Of a DNA stretch of 11,943 nt, positions 5,396-11,943 are shown piece by piece. The translations under genes and the position numbers were made by a program. Position 1 is the stretch's first letter. Every line of letters begins with the position of its first letter. The notes beneath the pieces were generated by a model. That model saw only the letters and a list, made by a program, of their open reading frames with translations. It searched no databases and was not told the origin of the DNA. This DNA comes from Pseudomonadota bacterium (GTDB lineage: Bacteria > Myxococcota_A > Polyangia > Polyangiales > Sandaracinaceae), in assembly GCA_023427125.1 (NCBI GenBank), contig JAEZBP010000905.1, forward strand, positions 1-11,943. The letters run 5' to 3'.

Positions 5396-6085
5396 ATGAC
5401 TGGCCACGCTCATCCTCCGAAGCTCCGACGAAGGCTCGCCAAGCGCGAGGGCGCGGCGATGCTGATGGTCTTGATCGTCCTGTTGATGACGACGGCGACC
5501 GCCACCTTCGCGATCCACTCGACCTCCACCGAGATCCGCGCGGCGGGGCACGCGCGGCAGGCGGCGCAGGCCGAGTACCTGGCGCAGGGCGGAGCGTACG
5601 CGGGGGTCGGCTACGTCGAGATCCTGAAGGCGAACGGCGCGCTCACGCAGTACCTCCGGACCGACGTCGCGGCGAACACCGCGTCCTCGCCCGACGAGGC
5701 GAGGGTGGATCGCACGACGAACATCCTGCGCATCCCGAGGACGCACTTCGAGAGCTTCGCGGGGGCGCAAGCTCCGCCGGTCGAGCTCGAGCCCTCGCGC
5801 ACGCCCTCGCTCGGCCCGCGCAACGCGTATGAGCCCGACTTCATGGTGGACGGCACCGATCTCTACGAGGTGGCGCGTGAGGAGGCGGGCCGCGACCTCA
5901 CGGGACGCGGAGCGCGCTACTTCCGCATGACGCTGACCTCGCGCGGGCAGCTGGCGCCGCGGGCCGGCGACTATCGCGAGACCGACGCGGACGGCACGCC
6001 GGTCGATGACCGCAGCTACAACGAAGTGGCGATGCGGGCGCGCGCGATCACCGAGGTCGGGCCGTTCTGGCTCGGAGGGCACTGA
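5396..6085 (+). CDS. pilX: Minor pilin PilX
   Basis: A 229-residue protein with a basic N-terminus, then REG19-AAMLMVLIVLLMTTATATFAI and a long helix (STEIRAAGHARQAAQAEYLAQGGAYAGV). This is the PilX N-terminal pattern, with a probable PilD cut after G19. The +5 residue is Met and not Glu, as is usual for PilX and GspK, which cap the pilus tip and need not pair with a subunit ahead. The C-terminal half is hydrophilic and lacks Cys, so no disulphide is possible. It starts 9 bases after pilW with a weak ribosome binding site, and ends one base before the pilY1 ATG. Its product probably anchors PilY1 at the tip. Confidence 0.82.
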   Translation: MTGHAHPPKLRRRLAKREGAAMLMVLIVLLMTTATATFAIHSTSTEIRAAGHARQAAQAEYLAQGGAYAGVGYVEILKANGALTQYLRTDVAANTASSPDEARVDRTTNILRIPRTHFESFAGAQAPPVELEPSRTPSLGPRNAYEPDFMVDGTDLYEVAREEAGRDLTGRGARYFRMTLTSRGQLAPRAGDYRETDADGTPVDDRSYNEVAMRARAITEVGPFWLGGH

Positions 6086-6086
6086 C

Positions 6087-9000
6087 ATGGACACGACCCT
6101 GGGAGACCTCCGACATCGCTGGATCCGCGCGGGGACGCTGGTGCTCGCGCTCTCGCTCAGCGGGCTCGCCAGCGCGCAGGAGACGACCGATCCGGACATC
6201 CGCAACATCCGCCCGGTCGTGATGCTGCTGGTCGACACCTCCGGCTCGATGGAGCGGATGTCGGGTGGAGAAGGCGGCGATCTGCCGATCTGCGCGGGGA
6301 CGGCGAGCGGGACCAACGAGCGCAACCGCTGGACCACCGTGCTCGAGGCGCTGACCGGCAGCTGGCCGGCGTCGAGCTACTACTGCGAGACGGTCCCGCG
6401 CAACACCGCGGGTTTTGTCGGCCAGCCCGACTACCAGTACTACCACCCCTATCATCGACCTCCGTCGGCCGGGCAATTGAACGACGGAGTGTTGGACGTC
6501 TATCTCGACCGCGTGAAGTTCGGCCTGATGACGTTCGACAATACCTACACGTTTCGGGATGCGCCCGAGTACGTGAACGAGCAGCTCGTCGCGCGCACGA
6601 CCTTCCTCTCGCGCTTGATCGACAACGCCTCGAGGCCCGGCGAGTACTCGTACGGCGATGCACGCCCGCTCACGTTCCCGGGCTGCGCGACCACGTTCAT
6701 GGTGGACACCGGCGCGCGCAACGAGGACGCCGCGATGGGCGCGATGGTCTCGGTCGGCAAGGAGGCCGACGACGCGCTCGCGATCAACCAGCGGATCCAG
6801 GACGTGCTCCTGAACGTCCGGCCCTACGGCGCGACGCCCACCTCCTCGCTGCTCCACGACTTCCGCTACTACGTCCAGAGCCACGAGGACATGACCTCGG
6901 CCGATCCCTTCGCGAGCTGCCGCGACCGCTACGCGCTGCTCCTGACCGACGGCCGGCCCGACCCCGAGTTCCGCGACGACCGCTTCAACTGCGCCGCCTC
7001 GGACGGCTGCCCCTACGACCGGGCGGCCACCATCGCCTCGGACCTCTGCCGCTACAACGGCACGAGCGAGCTCTGCGAGGGCGCGGTCGACGGCGTGTTC
7101 GTCGTCGCCTTCGATCTGGCCGACACCGACGCGATCGCCGAGCTCAACGAGATCGCGAGCGTCGGCGGGACCGGCGCGGCGCTCTTGGCGAGCAACCGCG
7201 AGGAGCTCCTGCGGCGCATCGGCGAGGTGCTCGATCGCGCCGCGCCGGGGACGACGACCCGCACCCGGCCGGCCTTCGTGACGGGAGGGAGCACCTTCTC
7301 GAGCGGCATGGCCGCGCAGCTCGAGTTCAACGCGGGCTTCCGGGTGGGCGACTCGGACACGCCGTGGACGGGCGTCCTCGAGCGCACGCGCCACCTCTGC
7401 AACGCAGAGATGGTCTCCGAGCCGGAGGCTCCGTCGGACCGCGTGCAGTTCCACGAGGAGCTCAACACGCGGACCGAGGCGCGCAAGCTGTACACGGTCG
7501 TCACCGACGATCCCTCGGACCTCACGGGAAACCTGATCGGGACGCAGGCCGACGCGGTGCCGCTCGGGGCGGCGACGCCCTCGAGCGCCGTGACCGGCGT
7601 GAGCCTCGTGCCCTTCAACACCACCAACGTGACGGCGGCCCACCTCGGGCTGAGCGGTGGATCGAGCGACATCCTCAGGGCGCGGCGCGACACCATCGTG
7701 AGCTGGGTCCACGGCACGACGCCCGATCGCGAGGGCGCGCGGATGGGCGACATCTACCACTCGTCGCCCGTCGCGGTGGGCCCGCCGCTGCTCGACATCG
7801 CGGACGAGTCCTACAACCTCTTCCGCCGGCGGCCCGAGGTCGCGAACCGGCCGACCATCGTCTACGTCGGGACCAACGACGGCGTGCTCCACGCGTTCGT
7901 CGCGGAGGACTGGCAGAACCCCGAGTCGGGCGATCGGCTCGAGGCCGGGCACGAGCTCTGGGGCTTCGTCCCGCCGGTCCTCCTCCCGAAGCTCGATGCG
8001 GCGACGAGCTCGCACCAGATCATGGTCGACGGCACGCCGGTCGTGCGCGACATCTTCTACCGGCGGCTGCCGAACGACGCGCCGAACGGCGACATCTATC
8101 ACACGGTCCTGGTGATGGGCTTCCGCGCGGGCGCGCCGGGCTACTTCGCGCTCGACGTCACCGACCCCTTCAACCCCACGTTCCTCTGGCAGTTCGTCGG
8201 CGATCAGAGCGGCTCGAGCGGCGCCGCGCTCGGCTACTCGTACGGCCGGCCGGCGATCGGCCAGGTGCTGATCGACGCGAACGGCACGCTGCAGGAGCGC
8301 GCAGTCGCGCTGCTCCCGGGAGGCTCGGGCGACATCGACACTGTGCGTGCGGCGGCGGCCGGTGCGGACGGCTGCGCGACGCAGGGCCTCACGCCGCCGC
8401 CAGTGACGGGGGGCACGACGGGGACGCGCTCGGAGCAGCGCTGTTGGTCCAAGCGCGGCCGCATCCTCTCCTGGGTCGACATCGCGACGGGCGAGATCAT
8501 CCAGGCGTTCGAGGACGACGTCTTCGGCTCGCCGCTGACCGGCGGCGTCGCTCTTTATCCCGGCGACGTGGGGAGCGTGGCGGAGCGCGCGTTCCTCACC
8601 GACGCGGACGGCGTCGTGTGGGCGGTCGACTTCTCGAAGCGGCGGCCGGACGACTGGAAGGTGCGCCGGTTCCACGACATCTTCTGGGATCACGACCAAG
8701 GGACCCTGGGGCAGCCCGCGTACGATCCGCCGGTCGTCAGCGTCGACACCGCGGGCAACCTCGTCGTCCTGATCGCGACCGGCGACATCGATCGCCTCGA
8801 CAGCAGCGCGGAGAACCGGGTGGTCTCGCTGCTCGAGGAGCCGCCGGCGACCGCCGACGGAACGTACACGACCGAGCTGAACTGGGAGCTGCGGCTGCGC
8901 GCCGGCGAGCAGGTGACCGGCCAGCTCGAGCTCTTCGAGGGCACCGTCTACTTCGCGAGCTTCGAGTCCGCGAGCGATCCGTCGAACATGTGCGCGATGG

Positions 9001-9404
9001 GTCAGAGCCGCATCTGGGGCGTCGACTACTTCGAGGCCGGCACGGAAGCGCCGCCGGGCTACGTCGACGCGGTCGGCAAGTTCCCGCTGCCGCGCATCGG
9101 CGATGTCGACACCGACACTGGCGACTTCGAGGATCACTTCATGGGCCCCTACGACAATCAGCTCGTGCTGGGCGTCGGCGTGACCCAGCGGCCGACCTGC
9201 ATCGAGGGCGGGAACGAGTCCGACCCGTACATCGGCCAGCGCTATCGCGTGCAACGGGTCGGCGGCGGCACGTTCGAGCTCTCGGCGCAGGTCAGCGGCG
9301 GCTCGCGCGGCGCGGACGGAGCAGTGGCGACCATCAGCATGCAGCTCCCCGCGCCCCAGTCGTTCACGACCGTGACCAGCTTCGCCGGCCGCGTCGACTA
9401 TTGA
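6087..9404 (+). CDS. pilY1: PilY1-type pilus tip adhesin with von Willebrand A domain
   Basis: A 1105-residue secreted protein. A Sec signal ends near ASA30-Q31. A von Willebrand A domain follows (about 42-400). Its metal site is seen as D50-T-S52-G-S54, T252 in ATPTSS and D288 in LLTDGRPD. The C-terminal part (about 560-1060) matches the PilC/PilY1 beta-propeller: HSSPVAVGPP, YVGTNDGVLHAF (593-604), ELWGFVPP, VDGTPVVRDIFY, and a calcium-loop-like TDADGVVWAVDF (D839, D841). PilY1 sits on the pilus tip, primes assembly, and acts in adhesion and surface sensing. ATG 6087 is chosen because GGAGGG (6074-6079) precedes it and the signal peptide begins there. It is the last gene of the operon. The length is normal for the family. 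Confidence 0.93.
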   Translation: MDTTLGDLRHRWIRAGTLVLALSLSGLASAQETTDPDIRNIRPVVMLLVDTSGSMERMSGGEGGDLPICAGTASGTNERNRWTTVLEALTGSWPASSYYCETVPRNTAGFVGQPDYQYYHPYHRPPSAGQLNDGVLDVYLDRVKFGLMTFDNTYTFRDAPEYVNEQLVARTTFLSRLIDNASRPGEYSYGDARPLTFPGCATTFMVDTGARNEDAAMGAMVSVGKEADDALAINQRIQDVLLNVRPYGATPTSSLLHDFRYYVQSHEDMTSADPFASCRDRYALLLTDGRPDPEFRDDRFNCAASDGCPYDRAATIASDLCRYNGTSELCEGAVDGVFVVAFDLADTDAIAELNEIASVGGTGAALLASNREELLRRIGEVLDRAAPGTTTRTRPAFVTGGSTFSSGMAAQLEFNAGFRVGDSDTPWTGVLERTRHLCNAEMVSEPEAPSDRVQFHEELNTRTEARKLYTVVTDDPSDLTGNLIGTQADAVPLGAATPSSAVTGVSLVPFNTTNVTAAHLGLSGGSSDILRARRDTIVSWVHGTTPDREGARMGDIYHSSPVAVGPPLLDIADESYNLFRRRPEVANRPTIVYVGTNDGVLHAFVAEDWQNPESGDRLEAGHELWGFVPPVLLPKLDAATSSHQIMVDGTPVVRDIFYRRLPNDAPNGDIYHTVLVMGFRAGAPGYFALDVTDPFNPTFLWQFVGDQSGSSGAALGYSYGRPAIGQVLIDANGTLQERAVALLPGGSGDIDTVRAAAAGADGCATQGLTPPPVTGGTTGTRSEQRCWSKRGRILSWVDIATGEIIQAFEDDVFGSPLTGGVALYPGDVGSVAERAFLTDADGVVWAVDFSKRRPDDWKVRRFHDIFWDHDQGTLGQPAYDPPVVSVDTAGNLVVLIATGDIDRLDSSAENRVVSLLEEPPATADGTYTTELNWELRLRAGEQVTGQLELFEGTVYFASFESASDPSNMCAMGQSRIWGVDYFEAGTEAPPGYVDAVGKFPLPRIGDVDTDTGDFEDHFMGPYDNQLVLGVGVTQRPTCIEGGNESDPYIGQRYRVQRVGGGTFELSAQVSGGSRGADGAVATISMQLPAPQSFTTVTSFAGRVDY

Positions 9405-9487
9405 GTTGCTTCGCGAGCGCGCGGGCCGAGCGACGCGGCGCCGACCAGCGGGCGCTTCCCATCCCCGGTGTCCAGTGAACGGAGAGC

Positions 9488-9571
9488 CGCTCCGCTCGGG
9501 TTTGTCGCGCGCCGTGACTTGCGACGACGCGGCCGTCCGCGGTGGGAAGCGCTCACGGTTCGAGCGGAGCG
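9488..9571. repeat. Nested inverted repeats in the convergent gap after pilY1
   Basis: CGCTCCGCTCG (9488-9498) is the exact reverse complement of 9561-9571. Inside lie CCGTGA (9512-9517) with TCACGG (9553-9558), and CGCGG-CCGT-CCGCG (9528-9541). The outer arm ends two bases before the lipoprotein stop. It could act as a structured two-way transcription end, though no T-run is present. The rest of 9405-9572 holds nothing convincing. Confidence 0.45.
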
Positions 9572-9572
9572 C

Positions 9573-10097
9573 CTACTCGGCCTCGCGCTGACGCGCCTCG
9601 AAGTGGCGCCGGATCTCGGACTCGGGGATCACCGTGCCCTCGGGCGGCGCGGGCGGGCGCTCCACGATCTCGACGCGTGACGGATGCTGCGAGGTGGGCT
9701 CGATGGTGACCGTGAGCTTGACGATGCCGCCGCGGGCGCCTCGCGCCTCCGCGTCGTGATAGACGACCGCCTGCCCGCGCTGCTCGACGTTCACCGTGTA
9801 GAGGCGCGGGCCGAAGTATCGCAGCAGGCGCTGGGGCGGGATCGCGGACGTGTAGACGTGGCGCCGCGCGCTCCTCAGGCCCTCCACCTCGGTGAGCCCG
9901 CGCGGCAGCACCAGCCCCGCGACGCGCACGTCCGACTCGCGAGGCACGCCGTTCTCGTCGTAGAGCTCCGCGTTGGGATCGTGCCGCTCGCGCGGGCGAG
10001 GCGGCTCGATGGGCGCGCCGACCCCATCGGCGCTCGGCGGCGCCTCGCTGCACGCGGCGGCGAAGAGGAGGCTCACCCACACGAGTCGCCTGAACAT
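9573..10097 (-). CDS. Hypothetical lipoprotein
   Basis: A 174-residue protein whose N-terminus MFRRLVWVSLLFAAAC16 is a lipoprotein signal, with a lipobox-like AAA-C and Ser at +2, which favours outer-membrane sorting. A Pro-rich disordered stretch (17-42) follows, then a globular part (about 43-140) with strand-like segments such as GLVLPRGLTEVEGL, RLYTVNVEQRGQAVVYHD and IVKLTVTIEP. The end is charged and helical. I do not recognise the family. The repeated strands suggest a small alpha/beta fold. It runs convergent to the pilus operon and divergent from the kinases, so it probably has its own promoter. No clear ribosome binding site is seen. A TATTAG (10112-10107) only nine bases before the ATG is a possible -10 element, which would make the message almost leaderless. 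Confidence 0.75.
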   Translation of the reverse strand: MFRRLVWVSLLFAAACSEAPPSADGVGAPIEPPRPRERHDPNAELYDENGVPRESDVRVAGLVLPRGLTEVEGLRSARRHVYTSAIPPQRLLRYFGPRLYTVNVEQRGQAVVYHDAEARGARGGIVKLTVTIEPTSQHPSRVEIVERPPAPPEGTVIPESEIRRHFEARQREAE

Positions 10098-10183
10098 GCG
10101 CGGAGTCTAATACACGCGACCGGTGTGAACGTCGCCGTGCTCAGCGCCGGTCCGACTTGCGGGCCCGCGGCCGCGGATCCAGA

Positions 10184-11113
10184 GTGCCGGCCGTGGGGTT
10201 GAGCCGGGTCGAGGAGCCCTTCGATCGAGTCGCGCAGGTGCTCGCGGGCTACCGCGTGGAGCAGCTGATCGGCTTTGGCGCGATGGGGACGATATGGGCC
10301 GTGCGGCACGTCGAGCGCGGCGAGGTCGCCGTGGCCAAGGTCAGCGAGTCGGACCTCGTGGACATCACGGACTCGCTCGGGCGCGAGCGCTTCCTCCGCG
10401 AGGCGGTGGTGCTCGCGTCGGTGCGGCACCCGAACGTGGTCTCGCTCTTCGAGGTGGGCCAGACGAGCGCCGGCGAGCCCTTCCTGATCATGGAGCGCCT
10501 CGTGGGCGAGCCGCTCGACGAGCTGCTCTCGCGGCACGCGCTGGGCGCAGAGCCATCACGAAGCGGCGTGACCAGGGCGATCGCGATCGGCGCCGAGCTC
10601 CTCGCCGGCCTCGAGGCGGTGCACGCGGCCGGCGTGCTGCATCGCGACGTGAAGCCGGAGAACGTCTTCCTCGCGCGGATCGAGGGGCGGACGGTGGTCA
10701 AGCTCCTCGACTTCGGCCTCTCTCGCGGGCTCCACTGGCGCGCCGGGAAGATCACCCGCGCCGGGCGGGCGGTCGGCACACCCGGCTACATGAGCCCCGA
10801 GCAGGCGCGCGGCCGGCGCGACCTCGATCCGCGCACCGATCTCTACTCGGTCGGGGTCGTGCTCTACGAGATGCTCGCCGGCCGCCGCCCCTTCGAGGGC
10901 CTCAGCCCGACCGACGTGATGATCCGCGCGTGCACCGAGTCGCCGGTCCCGCTCGCCGAGCTGCGGCCCGATCTGCCGCCGGCGCTCACCGCGCTCGTGA
11001 TGCGCGCGTTCCGATGCGAGCGCGAGGAGCGCTTCGCGAGCGCCGCCGAGATGCGCGCCGCGCTCGAGGCCTGCGCGGATGGACCGATGGCCGCCGGACC
11101 GCGCCCGTATTAG
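10184..11113 (+). CDS. Hanks-type Ser/Thr protein kinase
   Basis: A 309-residue kinase consisting of little more than the catalytic domain. Visible motifs are the Gly loop GFGAMGTIW, ATP-binding K52 (VAVAKV), the HRDVKPEN catalytic loop (H153-N160) with base D155, the metal-binding D176-F-G, an APE-like MSPEQ and DLYSVGVVLYEMLAGRRPF. All residues needed for activity are present. There is no transmembrane segment, no PASTA repeat and almost no C-terminal extension, so it is probably soluble. The start is unclear: TTG 10157, GTG 10184, GTG 10193 and TTG 10199 are all in frame before the first domain residues. I chose GTG 10184 because GGAT lies five bases upstream, but this is weak. A second kinase follows after 11 bases, so the two are probably one operon. 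The substrate is unknown. Confidence 0.88.
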   Translation: MPAVGLSRVEEPFDRVAQVLAGYRVEQLIGFGAMGTIWAVRHVERGEVAVAKVSESDLVDITDSLGRERFLREAVVLASVRHPNVVSLFEVGQTSAGEPFLIMERLVGEPLDELLSRHALGAEPSRSGVTRAIAIGAELLAGLEAVHAAGVLHRDVKPENVFLARIEGRTVVKLLDFGLSRGLHWRAGKITRAGRAVGTPGYMSPEQARGRRDLDPRTDLYSVGVVLYEMLAGRRPFEGLSPTDVMIRACTESPVPLAELRPDLPPALTALVMRAFRCEREERFASAAEMRAALEACADGPMAAGPRPY

Positions 11114-11124
11114 CTTCAGCTCCG

Positions 11125-11943
11125 ATGGCCGCTCTGCTCAGGCTCGGCCCGGGCACGCTGTTCGCGAGCGACTTCGAGATCCGCGAGCTGATCGCCGAGG
11201 GCGGGATGGGCATGGTCTACGCCGCCACCGATCGCCTCAGCGGTGAGGTGTGCGCGCTGAAGGTGCTGCTGCCCGAGCTCGTGGCCGACGAGGAGACGCG
11301 TCGCCGCTTCGCGCAGGAGGCGCGCATCGGCGTCGAGATCGACAGCCCTCACGTGCCCCGCGTCATGCGGGCGGGGATCGACGCGCCCACCGGGATGCCG
11401 TGGATCGCGATGGAGCTCCTCGTGGGGCAGGATCTGCACGCGCGCGTGAAGCAGCGCGGCCCGCTCCCACGCGAGGAGGCGGCGGATCTCCTCGATCAGC
11501 TCGGCAGCGCGCTCGCGGCCGCGCACGCCAAGGGGCTCGTGCACCGCGACCTCAAGCCGCAGAATGTCTTCCTCGAGCACGGGCCCGGCGGCCCGCGCGT
11601 GAAGCTCCTCGACTTCGGCGTCGCGAAGATCATCGACGTCAAGCGCTCGGCGGGGACCGGCACCGCCGCGATCGGCTCGCCGCTCTGGATGGCCCCCGAG
11701 CAGACCTCGGCCGGCGGCCGCATCTCGCCGGCGACCGACGTCTTCGCGTACGGGCTGCTCGCCTTCTACGTGCTCACGGGCCGCATCTACTGGCGCTCCG
11801 CGCACGACGGCAAGAGCATCGGCGGGCTGATGCGCGAGCTCTTCGTCGACGAGCCCGAGCCGGCCTCCGCGCGGGCCCGAGCGCTCGCGCCCGAGGTCGA
11901 GCTCCCGCCCGGCTTCGACGCGTGGTTCGCGCGGACCCTCGTC
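11125..11943 (+). CDS. Hanks-type Ser/Thr protein kinase (3' end beyond window)
   Basis: The frame is open from ATG 11125 to the window end (273 codons, no stop). It has LGPGTLFASDFEIRELIAEG, the Gly loop AEGGMGMVY, K46 in CALKVL, an HRDLKPQN catalytic loop (H140-N147) with D142, D163-F-G, GSPLWMAPEQ and TDVFAYGLLAFYVLTGR. This is the PknB-like family common in myxobacteria, and all catalytic residues are present. The visible part nearly completes the kinase domain, so any sensor, membrane or repeat region lies to the right. It begins 11 bases after the stop of the previous kinase, which suggests co-transcription. The two kinases share motifs but differ along most of their length, so they are not a recent duplication. 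Confidence 0.9.
   Translation, partial: MAALLRLGPGTLFASDFEIRELIAEGGMGMVYAATDRLSGEVCALKVLLPELVADEETRRRFAQEARIGVEIDSPHVPRVMRAGIDAPTGMPWIAMELLVGQDLHARVKQRGPLPREEAADLLDQLGSALAAAHAKGLVHRDLKPQNVFLEHGPGGPRVKLLDFGVAKIIDVKRSAGTGTAAIGSPLWMAPEQTSAGGRISPATDVFAYGLLAFYVLTGRIYWRSAHDGKSIGGLMRELFVDEPEPASARARALAPEVELPPGFDAWFARTLV

Noticed and set aside
4208..6337. Long minus-strand open frame opposite pilW-pilX (709 codons)
   Set aside because: It is very rich in Arg, His and Ala, has no domain, and mirrors well-supported plus-strand genes. Such frames are expected in DNA with high GC at third positions.
6048..9254. Minus-strand open frame of 1068 codons opposite pilY1
   Set aside because: It is an Arg/Val/Ala-rich shadow with no recognisable motif, while the plus strand encodes a full PilY1 with signal peptide and metal site.
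7364..9478. Plus-strand 704-codon frame inside pilY1
   Set aside because: It is an out-of-frame, Arg-rich reading of pilY1 that runs past its stop, with no ribosome binding site or domain.
9406..9680. Short plus-strand frames in the gap after pilY1
   Set aside because: They are Arg-rich, have no convincing ribosome binding site, and one overlaps the lipoprotein gene in antisense.
10159..10176. Overlapping perfect palindromes (10 bp and 12 bp) just before the first kinase
   Set aside because: They consist only of G and C in very GC-rich DNA, have no loop, and no link to a known operator. Chance is likely.
1..11943. CRISPR array, insertion sequence or known defence island
   Set aside because: No regularly spaced repeats, transposase or recognisable defence gene was seen on either strand.

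Overview
The window is very GC-rich, with codons ending mostly in G or C, dense operons that use ATGA/GTGA stop-start overlaps, a type IVa minor-pilin/PilY1 operon and adjacent Hanks-type Ser/Thr kinases. Together these point to a myxobacterium-like member of the Myxococcota (old Deltaproteobacteria), perhaps of the Polyangiales/Sandaracinus kind. The lineage is inference from gene content and composition. No marker gene is present.

Layout. (1) Positions 1 to about 2706 look like the end of an integrated element. They hold the tail of an upstream gene, a small putative Cys/His/Asp peptidase-like protein, a small unknown protein and an excisionase-like winged-helix protein, all linked by overlapping stop/start codons. 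A 117-bp gap with a perfect 13-bp inverted repeat follows, then a tyrosine integrase with a full catalytic set. (2) A tRNA-Leu(CAG) gene at 2707-2790 on the minus strand is the likely attachment site. The integrase reading frame runs straight through it in antisense and stops 70 bp beyond. This resembles myxophage Mx8, whose attP lies inside its integrase gene. A 13-bp hairpin sits one base past the tRNA 3' end. (3) From about 2790 the host chromosome resumes with fimU(gspH)-pilV-pilW-pilX-pilY1 (2974-9404), the set of minor pilins and tip adhesin that primes type IVa pilus assembly. A possible sigma-54 promoter and an upstream dyad precede it. (4) A convergent gap with a nested inverted repeat leads to a minus-strand lipoprotein gene (9573-10097). 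Divergent from it are two closely spaced Ser/Thr kinase genes, the second cut by the window end.

How they work together. The three small left-hand genes, xis-like protein and integrase form a mobility module targeting tRNA-Leu. The five pilus genes form one operon whose products assemble in the inner membrane as the priming complex and pilus tip. The kinases are probably a separate signalling unit. The most interesting part is the integrase/tRNA junction. No CRISPR array, insertion sequence or rRNA was seen.
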